Shown one piece after another: positions 35,954 to 49,483 of a stretch of 64,000 nucleotides of DNA; positions within the stretch are counted from its first letter, which is position 1, and each line of letters opens with the position of its first letter. The notes below the pieces were generated by a model. The model was not told the DNA's origin. It worked only from the letters and a program-made list of their open reading frames with translations, and searched no databases. This DNA comes from Bordetella genomosp. 8 (GTDB lineage: Bacteria > Pseudomonadota > Gammaproteobacteria > Burkholderiales > Burkholderiaceae_B), in the NCBI RefSeq assembly GCF_002119685.1, contig NZ_CP021108.1, forward strand, positions 3,472,001-3,536,000, read 5' to 3'. The position numbers and the translations under genes were made by a program.

Positions 35954-36118
35954 CCGGCCCATCGCCGTCGGAAGGCCGGGAAATGATGCAAGGAAAATTC
36001 TGATTCATAGCGCCGGGCTTTTACCCGAGCATGTAGGCCGGACCTGATCGCGTCAGCCATTTCTCCCGCCCCGGCAGCCAGGGGCGCGGGCGATGAGCCG
36101 CGCCCACTTTCTCGCCTC

Positions 36119-37302
36119 ATGCCTACTCCGACCCAGTACGACGCCACCGCCGGCTTTCCGGCCGTCCATATCGAAGCCTTCAAAGAGGTCAGCCGCGCGA
36201 ACCGCATGGTGATTTCCTCGCGCGGGCTCAACCCCTTGTGCACCGACCTGTTGCTCGAAGGCTATGCGGCCAAGGGTTATCACATCAAGGCCAAGACCTG
36301 CGACTGGGGGCCGATGGCGGGCTTCGTGCCCGCCGACCACCGGTTCACCAAGGCCAGCCAGGCGCTGGACAAACAGCGCCTGGCCGTCGCCGATGCCCTG
36401 CGCGCGGGCGCGCGGCCCACGCCGCTGGTCATCTCGTCGGCACGGATGGAAACCCTGCGCAGGCTGGGAAAGTTCACCGTACGCGGGCATGGCGGCCGCC
36501 TGCTGACCGTCCAGGCCGCGCCCGGCGCGGGGCACGCGCCGCACACCTTCGTACTCGTCAAGCAGCTCGACTGCCGCCACTGGGCCATCTGCTATCCCAG
36601 GCCCGCCGCCGGGACCACCGGCGGCCATGAAGGCCGGGCCCAGCCTGGCATGCAAACCGCGGGGCTGGAGCCGGTGCAGGGCCTGGCCAACCCGGGGCGG
36701 CGGCTCGCCGCCACCCATGGCGCGGCCGGCTTCAGGTCGGCGGTTTGCGGCGACTACGATTTGTGGTGCCTGTTTCCCCACGGCACCCTGCGGTCGCCTG
36801 GCATCAACGACAGGCAGGCGCCGCTGAACGCCACGCTGACCGCGCCGGCTTCGCGGCGCCCGGACGGGTTGGTGGCAAGCCGCGCGCTGCAGGCCGGGCT
36901 CATCCTGCCGCCGGTGCTGGAACCGGCACGCATGGCGGCGTTGCTGGGCGACCCGCACCTGGGCAATATTTCACATGCTGTCCTGCGCGTGCGGCAGCAG
37001 CTGAACCGCGCCTGCCAGGCGCCGGGGGGAGACGTGGTCATGCACGCCGACTATGGCGGCTATGCCTTCGGCGCCATCGATTACCCGATCATCTTTTTCA
37101 TGCCCCGGCCCGACACCGGCTTCCAGCAAGTCGACCACGCCGTCGCCACGTCCCTGGCCACGCTCAAGCCGCTGCTCAAGCGCATCGAGGCCATGGGTTA
37201 TCGGGTCGAACCGAATCCGGCGTGGTCGCTGCCCAATGTTCCCGCCATGCCGGGGCGCGACGCCCCCGCGCCGGCCGCGGCCGGGCCGGCGCCACACCCC
37301 GC

Positions 37303-37318
<16 letters not shown>
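36119..37318 (+). CDS. ExoY/CyaA-like nucleotidyl cyclase homologue, stand-alone
   Basis: The 399-aa protein matches the class II (toxin) adenylate/nucleotidyl cyclase fold of P. aeruginosa ExoY, Bordetella CyaA and anthrax edema factor. Region 1: R35, K52 and K59 in [23 protein letters not shown], with the same spacing (17 and 7) as Arg41, Lys58 and Lys65 of CyaA. Region 2: D212-x-D214 in [11 protein letters not shown], the metal-binding pair. Region 3: GNI...LN then H309 in [10 protein letters not shown], like His298 of CyaA. Six residues further CyaA and ExoY have Asn; here it is Y315. The end ([14 protein letters not shown]) matches ExoY's GYHFTAHPDWNVP. It has no RTX repeats, signal peptide or cya secretion genes nearby, so a type III effector like ExoY or an inactive relative is plausible. 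The Pro/Ala tail overlaps the convergent gsiA by 16 bases. Confidence 0.82.
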
Positions 37319-39183
<1,865 letters not shown>

Positions 39184-39188
39184 CGCGC

Positions 39189-40067
39189 TCACTTCTCCTG
39201 ACGCGGGTCCAGGGCGTCGCGCAAGCCATCGCCCAACAGGTTGAAACCCAGCACCGCCAGGAAGATGGCGGAGCCGGGGAAAATCGACATCCATGGCGCC
39301 TGCGTCATGAAGTTCTTGGCCGTGTTGAGCATCGAACCCCAGGACGGATTGGGCGGCTGCAAGCCCAGGCCCAGGAAGGACAGGCTGGCCTCGGCGATGA
39401 TGGCCGTGGCGATGGTGATGGTGGCCTGCACGATCAGCGGCGGCATGATGTTGGGCAGGATGTGGCGCACGATGATGCGCGTATCCGACGCCCCCAGCGC
39501 CCGCGCGCTGGCCACGTAGTCTTCGTTCTTGACCGCCAGCACCTGTCCGCGCGCCAGGCGCACGAACTTGGGCGCGGCCGACACGCCGATGGCCAGCATC
39601 GCATTGATCAGGCTGGGGCCCAGGAAGGCGGCCAGCGCGATTGCCAGGATCAGGAAGGGGATCGCCAGCAGCGCCTCGGTCACGCGCGAAATCGAGCTGT
39701 CCACCCAGCCGCCGAAGTAGCCGGACAACAGGCCGAACGGCACGCCGACGATCATGGCGATCAGCACGGAGGCCAAACCCGCCATCAGCGATGCGCGCGC
39801 GCCGAACAGCATGCGCGTATAGATGTCGCGGCCCAGCTCATCGGTGCCCAGCCAGAAGTTCGCCGACGGCGGCTTGCGGATGGTCGTGAAGCTGGTCTGG
39901 AAAGGATCGTGGTTGGCCAGCAGCGGCGCGAGGATCGCCACGACGACGAAGAACAGCACGATGGCCGCGCCTATCATGGCGATGCGGTTGCGGCGGAATT
40001 TGGCCCAGGCCCGGTTGGTGCGCCTGGGCGTCGCGCCGCCGGCGATGGCGGCAGGTGTAGCGCTCAT
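39189..40067 (-). CDS. gsiD: Peptide/glutathione ABC transporter permease (GsiD/DppC-like)
   Basis: The 292-aa inner-membrane protein has a first TM helix at about residues 27-50 ([25 protein letters not shown]), the DppC-type extracellular segment (PFQTSF...[12 protein letters not shown]), five more helices and the EAA loop that contacts the ATPase ([21 protein letters not shown]). The start is set by an ATGA overlap with the preceding permease stop; the longer open frame is rejected. It ends 5 bases before the ATPase start. Confidence 0.92.
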   Translation of the reverse strand: MSATPAAIAGGATPRRTNRAWAKFRRNRIAMIGAAIVLFFVVVAILAPLLANHDPFQTSFTTIRKPPSANFWLGTDELGRDIYTRMLFGARASLMAGLASVLIAMIVGVPFGLLSGYFGGWVDSSISRVTEALLAIPFLILAIALAAFLGPSLINAMLAIGVSAAPKFVRLARGQVLAVKNEDYVASARALGASDTRIIVRHILPNIMPPLIVQATITIATAIIAEASLSFLGLGLQPPNPSWGSMLNTAKNFMTQAPWMSIFPGSAIFLAVLGFNLLGDGLRDALDPRQEK

Positions 40068-41008
40068 GAGTGCCTCAGACGGGGATTGACGACGATGTAC
40101 AGGATATCGGCCACCAGGTTCATCACGATGAAGCCGACCGCCACGCAAAGCACCACGCCCTGCACCACCGCGTAGTCGCGGTTGAACACGGCGTCGACCA
40201 CCAGCTTGCCGAAGCCGGGAATCGTGAACACCTGCTCGGTCAGCACCGCGCCGGCCATCAATTCACCGAACAGCAGCGTGACCAGGGTCACGATGGGCAT
40301 CAGCGCATTGCGCAAGGCGTGGCGCAGCACCACCTTGCGCGGCGACACGCCCTTGGCGCGCGCGGTGCGCACGTAGTCGGCGCCCAGCGCTTCCAGCATG
40401 GCCGACCGCGTGTGCCGCATCAGGTAGGCGGCCAGCGCCGTCGACAGCACGATGGCCGGCATGATCATGGTCTTCATGGACAGCCAGAAGTTCTCGGATG
40501 GCGAGACATAGCCCGACGCCGGCAGCCAGCGCAGCTGCACCGACACCACCATGATCAGGATGATGCCCAGCCAGAAATTGGGTATGGACATGCCCGACAG
40601 GGCCGCCACATTGGCGCCGTACTCCAATAACTTGCCTTTCTTGACCGCCGCCAGGATGCCCATCGGGATGCCCACCAGCAGCGCGATGATCATGGCCATC
40701 GCGGCCAGCTGCAGCGTCACCGGCAGCTTCTGCGCGATGAGCGACGTCACGGGCACGTCGGTGCGCAGGGACTTGCCCAGGTCACCGGTGGCGACCTGCT
40801 TGACCCAGGCCACGTACTGCACGGGCAAGGGATCGTCCAGATGGTATTTGTCGCGCAGGTAATCCAGCACGGCGGGATCGCGTTCTTCGCCCGCCAGGGT
40901 CAGTACCGGGTCGCCGGGCAGTAGCTTCTGGAGCAGGAAGACGATCATCGACACCAGGATCAGCGTCGGAATCGCCACCAGCACACGGCGCAGGATAAGT
41001 TTGAACAT
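40064..41008 (-). CDS. gsiC: Peptide/glutathione ABC transporter permease (GsiC/DppB-like)
   Basis: The 314-aa protein begins with the typical DppB helix (MFKLILRRVLVAIPTLILVSMIVFLLQKLLPGDP, seen to residue 34). It has the PVQYVAWVKQVATGDLGKSL segment, six TM helices and the EAA loop VRTARAKGVSPRKVVLRHALRNA. Length matches the family (306-340). It follows the binding-protein gene after 84 bases and overlaps the second permease by ATGA. Confidence 0.93.
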   Translation of the reverse strand: MFKLILRRVLVAIPTLILVSMIVFLLQKLLPGDPVLTLAGEERDPAVLDYLRDKYHLDDPLPVQYVAWVKQVATGDLGKSLRTDVPVTSLIAQKLPVTLQLAAMAMIIALLVGIPMGILAAVKKGKLLEYGANVAALSGMSIPNFWLGIILIMVVSVQLRWLPASGYVSPSENFWLSMKTMIMPAIVLSTALAAYLMRHTRSAMLEALGADYVRTARAKGVSPRKVVLRHALRNALMPIVTLVTLLFGELMAGAVLTEQVFTIPGFGKLVVDAVFNRDYAVVQGVVLCVAVGFIVMNLVADILYIVVNPRLRHS

Positions 41009-41092
41009 GAAGAAAAACCGCCGAAAACATAAAGAGCGAAGCGCCGGGACAGGACGTCCCGGAAACCCCGCTCGGCCAGAGCCGGAAGCGCC

Positions 41093-42604
41093 TTAGTTCG
41101 AGAAGGTGACGCCCTTCAGGCGGATCATGCCGTCAGGATAAGGCAGGAAGCCCTTGACCTTCTTCTGCATGGCGAACGGCCATGGCTGGAAGTACAGGAA
41201 GGCGTCGGGCATTTCCTTCTGGATAATGGCCTCGGCCTGCTCGTACAGGGCCTTGCGCTTGGCTTCGTCGGGCACCTTGCGCGCCTCGTTCAGGAACTCG
41301 TCCACCTTGGGATTGCAGTATTCCCCGTCGTTCAGCGCACCCTTGCAGGTGATGAAGGGATAGACGTTGCCGTCCGGATCGGGCCGGCCGGACCAGCCCC
41401 GCAGCGCCACCTCGAAGTTGCCGCCGCGCATCTGCGTCAGCAGCGCCGCGTAGTCGGTGGGCCGCAGGCTCAGTTCGATGCCGGCTTCGCGCGCCATGGC
41501 CTGCATCATTTCGGCGATCGCCGCCGTCGTGGTGTTGTTGCCGAAGGCCAGTTCCGCCTTCACCTGCGTCAGCCCTGCCTGCTTGAGCAGCGCCTTGGCC
41601 TTGGCCACGTCGCGCTTGGGCACCGGGAACTTATCGCTGTGATACGGGCTCGCCGGCGGGAAGGCCTGGTTGGCCGGTTCGTAGATGCCGCCGCCGATCA
41701 CTTCGTTGATGGCGTCGCGGTCGATCGACAGGCTCAAGGCCTGGCGCACGCGCTCATCGCGGAAGGGATTGTTCTTGGCCCGTTCGCCGTTGTTCTGGTT
41801 GAACACGATTTCCTGGAAGCCCAGCCCCGCCACCGATGAAAAATGCAGGTTGCCGTCCTTCTTGACGTCCGGCGCATCCGACGGATTCAGGCGCTCCAGG
41901 ATGTCCAGGCCGCCCGAGCGCAGGTTCTGCAGGCGCACGGTGGTATCCGGAATCGGCAGGAAAGTGATCTTGCTGAACTGGTACGACTTGGCGTCGTAGT
42001 ACTTGTCGAATTTCTCCAGGACGATGCGGTCGTTCTGCACCCGTTCGACGAACTTGTAGGGTCCGGAGCAGATGGGCTTGCGGCCCACGGCGTTGGTGTC
42101 CTTGTCGTTGAAGATGGCCGGCGACATCATCATGCCGGCGCGGTCGGTCAGCTGGTACAGCAGGGTCGCGTCCGGCTGCTTCAGCTTGAGCACCAGCGTC
42201 TGCGCGTCCGGCGCCTGCACGTCCTGCACGGACGCCAGTTCGCCCTTGCGGAAGCTGTCGGGCAGCGTGCGGGCGCGGTCCAGGTTGGCCTTGGCCGCCG
42301 CCGCGTCGAACTTGCTGCCGTCATGGAACAGCGCGTCGCCGCGCAGTTTCATGGTCAGCTCGGTGTTGTCGGCGTTCCAGGTCCAGGACGTCGCCAGCTG
42401 CGGCACGATGTGCAGCTTGGGATCGATGTCCACCAGCTTGTCGCACAGCGACGTGAACACGATGCGGCCCACATAGGTGCGGGCGCGCGCGGGATCCAGC
42501 ACGTCCGGATCTTCTTGCAGGCCGATGCGCAGTTCCTGCGCCACCGCGGACCCGGCCGCCAGCGCCAGCACGGCGGCGCTGATCACGGAACCCAGTTTCT
42601 TCAT
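41093..42604 (-). CDS. gsiB: Periplasmic binding protein of a peptide/glutathione ABC importer (GsiB-like, SBP family 5)
   Basis: The 503-aa protein has a signal peptide (MKKLGSVISAAVLALAAGSAVAQ, here described up to AQELRIGLQ) and the family-5 solute-binding fold. Characteristic segments: LDPARARTYVGRIVF, VPQLATSWTWNADNTELTMKLR, FRDERVRQALSLSIDRDAI and the GWSGRPDPDGNVY region before the end. AAGGGG lies about 7 bases before the ATG at 42604. Family members bind di-/oligopeptides, glutathione or other amines; the glutathione call comes from the fused ATPase and the gamma-glutamyl enzyme next door. An 84-base gap separates it from the permeases. Confidence 0.88.
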   Translation of the reverse strand: MKKLGSVISAAVLALAAGSAVAQELRIGLQEDPDVLDPARARTYVGRIVFTSLCDKLVDIDPKLHIVPQLATSWTWNADNTELTMKLRGDALFHDGSKFDAAAAKANLDRARTLPDSFRKGELASVQDVQAPDAQTLVLKLKQPDATLLYQLTDRAGMMMSPAIFNDKDTNAVGRKPICSGPYKFVERVQNDRIVLEKFDKYYDAKSYQFSKITFLPIPDTTVRLQNLRSGGLDILERLNPSDAPDVKKDGNLHFSSVAGLGFQEIVFNQNNGERAKNNPFRDERVRQALSLSIDRDAINEVIGGGIYEPANQAFPPASPYHSDKFPVPKRDVAKAKALLKQAGLTQVKAELAFGNNTTTAAIAEMMQAMAREAGIELSLRPTDYAALLTQMRGGNFEVALRGWSGRPDPDGNVYPFITCKGALNDGEYCNPKVDEFLNEARKVPDEAKRKALYEQAEAIIQKEMPDAFLYFQPWPFAMQKKVKGFLPYPDGMIRLKGVTFSN

Positions 42605-42640
42605 TGCAATCCCCTTGTCAGTGCACATGCATGCATACGA

Positions 42641-44269
42641 TCAGAAACCCACCGCCTGTCCATCCCGCCGGCTGTCGCTGGCGGCGACGTAGCCGAGTTC
42701 GTTGTCGTCTTCCGACATGCGCCAGATGAACTGGCCGGAACCGAAATCCATGTAGGGGTCGTTGACGCTCTTCAGCTGGTGGCCCAGGCTCTTGAGCCCT
42801 TCCATCGTGCTGGCGGGCATCGTGGCTTCCAGATCCACGGTGAAGTCGCGGTTGACCTTCCAGCGCGGCGCGTCGCACGCCGCCTGCGGGTTCTGATGAT
42901 AGTCCAACATGCGCACCACGGTTTGCAGGTGGCCCTGCGGTTGCATGTCGCCACCCATGACGCCGAAGCTCATGACCGGCTTGCCGCCGCGCGTCAGGAA
43001 ACCGGGGATGATGGTGTGGAAGGGACGATGGCCGCCCTTGACCACGTTGGCGGCCTTGGGATCCATCGAGAAGCCGACGCCGCGGTTCTGCAGGCTGATG
43101 CCGGTGCCCGGCACCACCACGCCCGAGCCGAAGCCCATGTAGTTGGACATGATGAAGGAAATCATCATGCCGCTTTCGTCGGCGGCCGTCATATAGATGG
43201 TGCCGCCCGCATGGGGACGGCCCGCGGAGAAATGCGTGGCGCGGTCCATGCTGATCAGCTTGGCGCGCGACGCCAGGTAGGCGTCGTCCAGCATCTGCTC
43301 GGGGGTGACCTCCATGCTGCGCGGGTCGCCCACGTACTTGTACAGATCGGCGAACGCCAGCTTCATGGCTTCGATCTGCAGATGCTGCGACCGGACCGTA
43401 TCCACACCCAGGCCGGCGACGTCGAACTTGTCCAGGATGCCCAGCGCGATCAGCGCGGCGATGCCCTGCCCGTTCGGCGGGATCTCGTGCAATTCGTAGC
43501 CGCGGTAGGAGCGCGAAATCGGCTTGACCCAATCGGGCTTGTAGTTGCGCAGGTCGTCCAGCGTCATCGCCCCGCCGCACTCCTTGCTGAAGGCGATCAG
43601 TTTTTCGGCGATCTCGCCTTCGTAGTAGTCGCGGCCCTTGCTGGCGGCGATGCGGCGCAGCGTCCAGGCGGCATCCGGAATGCGGAAATGCTCGCCGACC
43701 TGCGGCGCGCGGCCGTTCGGCATGAAGGTCTGCGCGAAGCCGGGCTGGTCCTTCAGCTCCGGCACGGCGGCGGCCCACTTGCGGCCGACGATAGGCGGCA
43801 CGGCGTAGCCGCGCTCGGCGATTTCGATGGCCGGTTCGAACAGCTGCTCGAAGGGCAGCTTGCCGAACTTCTCGTGCAAGGCCGCCCAGCCCGCCACGGC
43901 GCCCGGAACGGTCACGCTATCCCAGCCGCGCTTGGGCTGATTCGCTAGGCCGTTGGCGCCCGTGCCGTACTTATTCTTGAAGTAGTCCACGCTCCACGCG
44001 GCCGGCGCGACGCCCGAGGAATTCAAGCCCTGCAGCTGCTTGCCATCCCACACGATGGCGAAGCAGTCGCTGCCGAGTCCGCAGGACACCGGCTCCGTCA
44101 GCGTGATCGTCGCGGCCGCGGCGATGGCGGCATCCACCGCGCTGCCGCCCTTGAGCAGCATGCGCAGCCCGGCCTGCGCGGCCAGCGGATGCGAGGTGGA
44201 CACGAAATTGCGCGCGAACTGCGGCGCGCGGATGGTCGGATACGGGTTTTCCCAGAGGAAGCTCTTCAT
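42641..44269 (-). CDS. Gamma-glutamyltransferase-like protein, cytoplasmic, variant nucleophile region
   Basis: The 542-aa protein belongs to the Ntn-hydrolase GGT family (GGSAVDAAIAAAATITLTEPVSCGLGSDCFAI near the start; IPPNGQGIAALIALGIL in the middle). The autoprocessing/nucleophile site should be T357 in AGGTIYMTAADESG. Classical GGTs have TTHxSVVD here, so His is replaced by Tyr and the context differs. No signal peptide is present, unlike periplasmic E. coli GGT (580 aa). Together with the adjacent importer it suggests intracellular cleavage of imported glutathione or gamma-glutamyl peptides. In E. coli the gsi operon begins instead with iaaA, another Ntn hydrolase. The start MKSFLWENP follows a family-typical N-terminus; 18 upstream codons are rejected. 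Confidence 0.85.
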   Translation of the reverse strand: MKSFLWENPYPTIRAPQFARNFVSTSHPLAAQAGLRMLLKGGSAVDAAIAAAATITLTEPVSCGLGSDCFAIVWDGKQLQGLNSSGVAPAAWSVDYFKNKYGTGANGLANQPKRGWDSVTVPGAVAGWAALHEKFGKLPFEQLFEPAIEIAERGYAVPPIVGRKWAAAVPELKDQPGFAQTFMPNGRAPQVGEHFRIPDAAWTLRRIAASKGRDYYEGEIAEKLIAFSKECGGAMTLDDLRNYKPDWVKPISRSYRGYELHEIPPNGQGIAALIALGILDKFDVAGLGVDTVRSQHLQIEAMKLAFADLYKYVGDPRSMEVTPEQMLDDAYLASRAKLISMDRATHFSAGRPHAGGTIYMTAADESGMMISFIMSNYMGFGSGVVVPGTGISLQNRGVGFSMDPKAANVVKGGHRPFHTIIPGFLTRGGKPVMSFGVMGGDMQPQGHLQTVVRMLDYHQNPQAACDAPRWKVNRDFTVDLEATMPASTMEGLKSLGHQLKSVNDPYMDFGSGQFIWRMSEDDNELGYVAASDSRRDGQAVGF

Positions 44270-44348
44270 GGTGTCGGCGATGGCTCGGTAGAACGGCGGG
44301 GACGCAAACCGTGCAAGGTACACGCGTGGTTTAATTAGATCAATTTGA

Positions 44349-44384
44349 ATTTTTTTCGAGTCACAAAAGATTTTTTTATGAGTC
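44349..44384. repeat. AT-rich direct repeat between ggt-like gene and LysR gene
   Basis: Two copies of ATTTTTTT followed by a short variable stretch and AGTC start at 44349 and 44370, 21 bases (two helical turns) apart. The block stands out against the GC-rich surroundings. It probably contains the promoter of the leftward ggt-gsi operon and part of the LysR binding region. Confidence 0.4.
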
Positions 44385-44406
44385 GATGGCTCCGCTCGTG
44401 CGTCGC

Positions 44407-44426
44407 GACACCGGTCGAACGGTGTC
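44407..44426. promoter_or_regulatory. Inverted repeat upstream of LysR gene
   Basis: GACACCG and CGGTGTC form a perfect 7-base dyad with a 6-base centre (GTCGAA), 47 bases before the LysR start codon. Candidate operator for the LysR protein. Confidence 0.45.
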
Positions 44427-44472
44427 TCAGGGCATACCCTAGGGCGACCGCGGCATCACCGGCACCGCAACC

Positions 44473-45372
44473 ATGAGCACCGTCCGTTTCCTCCGCACTT
44501 TCATGGCGGTCGCCCGCTATGGCTCCTTTTCCGAAGCCGCCGAGCGCGTCGCGCTGACCCAGGCGGCCGTCAGCTTCCAGATGCGGGCGCTGGAAGAAGA
44601 CCTGGGCCGCGAGCTGTTCGACCGCAGCGGCCGGCTGGCCCTGCTGAACGCCGCCGGCCGGGAACTGCTGCCCGAAGTCAAGCAACTGCTCGACCTGTAC
44701 GACCGCATGCGCCTGCCGCAAAAGCCCGGCCCAGGGCAGTTGGCCGGCTCGGTGGCCTTCGGCGCCATCGTGTCCTGCATGGGCGCCTTGTCCAAGGTCG
44801 TGTCCCAGCTCAAGCGCCGGCACGACAGCCTGGACGTGCGCCTGTTCACCGGCAAATCCGGCGAGCTGGCCAGCAAGGTGGAAAGCGGCGACCTGGATGC
44901 GGCCTTCGTGGTGGAATCGGGCCGCCGCATGGCCAGCATGCGCTGGACCCCGCTGCATGAAGAACCGCTGGTGGCGCTCGCGTCGCCCACGGCGGCCGGC
45001 CAGACCGTGCGCGAGCTGCTGGAACGCAACCCCTTCCTGCGCTTCGACCGTACCCAGCGCACCGGCCTGCAGATCGACCGCGTGCTGCGGCGGATGAACG
45101 TGCATGTGCACGACTTCCTGGAATTGAACGCCATCGAAACCGTGGTGGAGCTGGTGCGCCAGGAAGTCGGCGTCAGCCTGCTGCCGCAACTGATGTGGGC
45201 GCAGTGGCGCACGGCGCCGGACCTGCGCGTATGGGACCTGCCGGAAGATATCGGCCCGGTGGTCCGGGCCGTGGGCATGATAGAGCGCCGCGAACATGCG
45301 CGGCAGAACATCACGGAATCGATTTTCAAGGAGTACGCGGCCCTGCACCAGGCCCGCGACGACAAGCGCTAG
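44473..45372 (+). CDS. LysR-family regulator, divergent from ggt-gsi operon
   Basis: The 299-aa protein has the LysR helix-turn-helix (about residues 3-60: VRFLRTFMAVARYGSFSEAAERVALTQAAVSFQMRALEEDLG spans it) and an effector domain. It is divergent from the gamma-glutamyltransferase-like gene (203 bases between), so it likely controls the peptide/glutathione uptake operon. It resembles no named regulator that I can place. It converges with the pterin dehydratase gene. Confidence 0.9.
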   Translation: MSTVRFLRTFMAVARYGSFSEAAERVALTQAAVSFQMRALEEDLGRELFDRSGRLALLNAAGRELLPEVKQLLDLYDRMRLPQKPGPGQLAGSVAFGAIVSCMGALSKVVSQLKRRHDSLDVRLFTGKSGELASKVESGDLDAAFVVESGRRMASMRWTPLHEEPLVALASPTAAGQTVRELLERNPFLRFDRTQRTGLQIDRVLRRMNVHVHDFLELNAIETVVELVRQEVGVSLLPQLMWAQWRTAPDLRVWDLPEDIGPVVRAVGMIERREHARQNITESIFKEYAALHQARDDKR

Positions 45373-45391
45373 CGCCCGCCTTGCCGGGACG

Positions 45392-45682
45392 TCACGACCC
45401 CACCAGCAGGTCCATGAAGCGCGCCATCTGTACGTCCTGCGACGTCACGCCGCCGGCGTCATGCGTGGCCAGCACCACTTCGACCCGGTTGTAGATATTG
45501 GACCATTCGGGATGATGGTCCATCTTGGCCGCCATCAGCGCCACGCGCGCCATGAAAGCGAAGGCGGCGTCGAAATCGCCGAACACGAAGGTCTTGGCGA
45601 TGGCGTCGCGACCGGCGACGGCGGACCATCCGGACAACTCCCGCACGGCCCGATCGGCGCCTATCCTGGCAAGGTCAACCAT
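45392..45682 (-). CDS. Pterin-4a-carbinolamine dehydratase
   Basis: The 96-aa protein recycles 4a-hydroxytetrahydrobiopterin, usually for phenylalanine hydroxylase. The active-site motif is visible as [28 protein letters not shown] (His-His-Pro and the later His), preceded by the [11 protein letters not shown] segment. Length is typical (95-115). phhA is not in the window. The gene sits 25 bases after the PII gene on the same strand, probably by chance of an operon rather than function. Confidence 0.93.
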   Translation of the reverse strand: MVDLARIGADRAVRELSGWSAVAGRDAIAKTFVFGDFDAAFAFMARVALMAAKMDHHPEWSNIYNRVEVVLATHDAGGVTSQDVQMARFMDLLVGS

Positions 45683-45707
45683 GTGAGGTACTCCCGTATC
45701 CCTGCAA

Positions 45708-47766
<2,059 letters not shown>

Positions 47767-47899
47767 GGAGTTGCTTCCGTAGAGAGGGTGGCGGAACGCC
47801 GGCGCGGCGGCCGGCACAGCCGTTGGAACGTATACCGATTATCTCACCATCGGGCGGCCAGGCCGGTTCGATTATGACACCGGGCCGCACGGCGGGCTC

Positions 47900-47905
47900 T
47901 ATAAT
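47900..47905 (+). promoter_or_regulatory. Perfect -10 box very close to argH start
   Basis: TATAAT ends only 10 bases before the argH ATG. A start point 6-7 bases downstream would leave a leader of about 3-5 bases. No Shine-Dalgarno precedes the ATG and no clear -35 at 17 bases is seen, so this predicts an almost leaderless mRNA. Confidence 0.5.
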
Positions 47906-47915
47906 CCCCATCACT

Positions 47916-49334
47916 ATGTCGACGCCCTCCTCCCCCTCTCAGAACCAGTTCGCCAACAAGGCGCAAGCCTGGTCCGCCCGGTTTTCCGAACCGGTCTCCG
48001 ATCTCGTCAAACGCTATACGGCGTCCGTGGATTTCGACCAGCGCCTGGCGCGCCACGATATCCAGGGTTCTCTTGCCCATGCGGACATGCTGGCCGCCCA
48101 GGGCATCATTTCCGCGCAGGACAAGGCCGACATCGAACGCGGCATGGCGCAGATCCTGTCGGAAATCGACGCCGGCAGCTTCCAATGGCTGCTGGACCTG
48201 GAAGACGTCCACCTGAACATCGAAAAGCGCCTGGTGGAACTGGTGGGCGACGCCGGCAAGCGGTTGCACACCGGCCGTTCGCGCAACGACCAGGTGGCAA
48301 CCGACATCCGCCTCTGGCTGCGCGGCGAAATCGACGTCGCGCTGGACCTGCTGCGGCAATTGCGCCATGCCCTGGCCACTGTGGCGCTGGAGCATGCCGA
48401 CACCATCATGCCCGGGTTCACCCATTTGCAGGTGGCCCAGCCCGTGACCTTCGGCCACCATCTGCTGGCCTACGCCGAAATGTTCGGCCGCGACGCCGAA
48501 CGCCTGCAGGACTGCCGCCGCCGCGTGAACCGCCTGCCCCTGGGCGCCGCGGCGCTGGCCGGCACCAGCTTCCCCATCGACCGGGAACGCGTCGCCGCCA
48601 CCCTGGGCTTCGATGGCGTGTGCCGCAATTCCCTGGACGCCGTGTCGGACCGCGACTTCGCCATCGAATTCTGCGCCGCCGCCGCGCTGGTGATGACGCA
48701 CGTGTCGCGTCTTTCGGAAGAGCTGGTCCTGTGGATGAGCCCGCGCGTCGGCTTCATCGACCTCGCCGACCGCTTCTGCACCGGCAGCTCCATCATGCCG
48801 CAGAAGAAAAATCCCGACGTCCCCGAACTGGCGCGCGGCAAGACCGGCCGGGTCAATGGGCATCTGGTGGCCCTGCTCACCCTGATGAAAGGCCAGCCCC
48901 TGGCCTACAACAAGGACAACCAGGAAGACAAGGAAGGCCTGTTCGATACGGCCGACACGCTGCGCGACACCTTGACGATCTTCGCCGACATGGCGGGCGG
49001 CATCAAGGTCAAGGCGGAAAACATGCGCGCCGCGGCGCTGCAGGGCTACGCCACCGCGACCGATCTGGCCGATTACCTGGTCAAGCGCGGCATTCCCTTC
49101 CGCGACGCGCATGAGGTCGTGGCCCATGCGGTGCGCGACTGCGAACTGCGCGGCTGCGACCTGGCCGACCTGACGCTGCAGGAACTCCAGGCCTACCACG
49201 CGTCCATCGGCGACGACGTACACCAGGTGCTGACGCTGGAAGGCTCGGTCGCGGCGCGCAATCACATTGGCGGAACCGCGCCGCAGCGCGTGCGCGAAGA
49301 AGCGCAGCGGGTGCTGGCGCAGACGTCCGCCTGA
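47916..49334 (+). CDS. argH: Argininosuccinate lyase
   Basis: The 472-aa enzyme makes arginine and fumarate, the last step of arginine synthesis. Motifs: the N-terminal [21 protein letters not shown] (the usual WGGRF region), [32 protein letters not shown], and the superfamily signature [15 protein letters not shown] with the catalytic Ser loop. The start is the only ATG that leaves the conserved N-terminus intact; the frame is open for 53 more codons upstream through the promoter. A terminator follows at 49372. Confidence 0.96.
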   Translation: MSTPSSPSQNQFANKAQAWSARFSEPVSDLVKRYTASVDFDQRLARHDIQGSLAHADMLAAQGIISAQDKADIERGMAQILSEIDAGSFQWLLDLEDVHLNIEKRLVELVGDAGKRLHTGRSRNDQVATDIRLWLRGEIDVALDLLRQLRHALATVALEHADTIMPGFTHLQVAQPVTFGHHLLAYAEMFGRDAERLQDCRRRVNRLPLGAAALAGTSFPIDRERVAATLGFDGVCRNSLDAVSDRDFAIEFCAAAALVMTHVSRLSEELVLWMSPRVGFIDLADRFCTGSSIMPQKKNPDVPELARGKTGRVNGHLVALLTLMKGQPLAYNKDNQEDKEGLFDTADTLRDTLTIFADMAGGIKVKAENMRAAALQGYATATDLADYLVKRGIPFRDAHEVVAHAVRDCELRGCDLADLTLQELQAYHASIGDDVHQVLTLEGSVAARNHIGGTAPQRVREEAQRVLAQTSA

Positions 49335-49371
49335 TACACGGACGCCACGCGCCCGGCAGCGGGCAGCGAAC

Positions 49372-49400
49372 AAAGGCCGGCGATCAGCCGGCCTTTTGTT
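49372..49400 (+). terminator. Intrinsic terminator after argH
   Basis: AAAGGCCGGC (49372-49381) and GCCGGCCTTT (49387-49396) pair around a GATCA loop and are followed by T-rich sequence. It can work for argH and, being symmetrical with an A-rich flank, also for the convergent rlmD. Confidence 0.8.
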
Positions 49401-49414
49401 TGGCAGCAGGCCCT

Positions 49415-49469
49415 GCTCAGGCGGCCTGCGGTTTGGTCCAGGTTGCCGCTCAGGCGGCCTGCGGTTTGG
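49415..49469. repeat. Two 22-base direct repeats beyond the rlmD stop
   Basis: The block GCTCAGGCGGCCTGCGGTTTGG occurs at 49415-49436 and again at 49448-49469 (period 33; 21 residues of each quoted stretch plus one). On the minus strand each copy ends in a GCC-GCC-TGA, and the true rlmD stop at 49484 has the similar GCT-GCC-TGA. The array thus looks like tandem duplication of the gene's 3' end. Confidence 0.75.
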
Positions 49470-49483
49470 CCCGGCCGCTGCTC

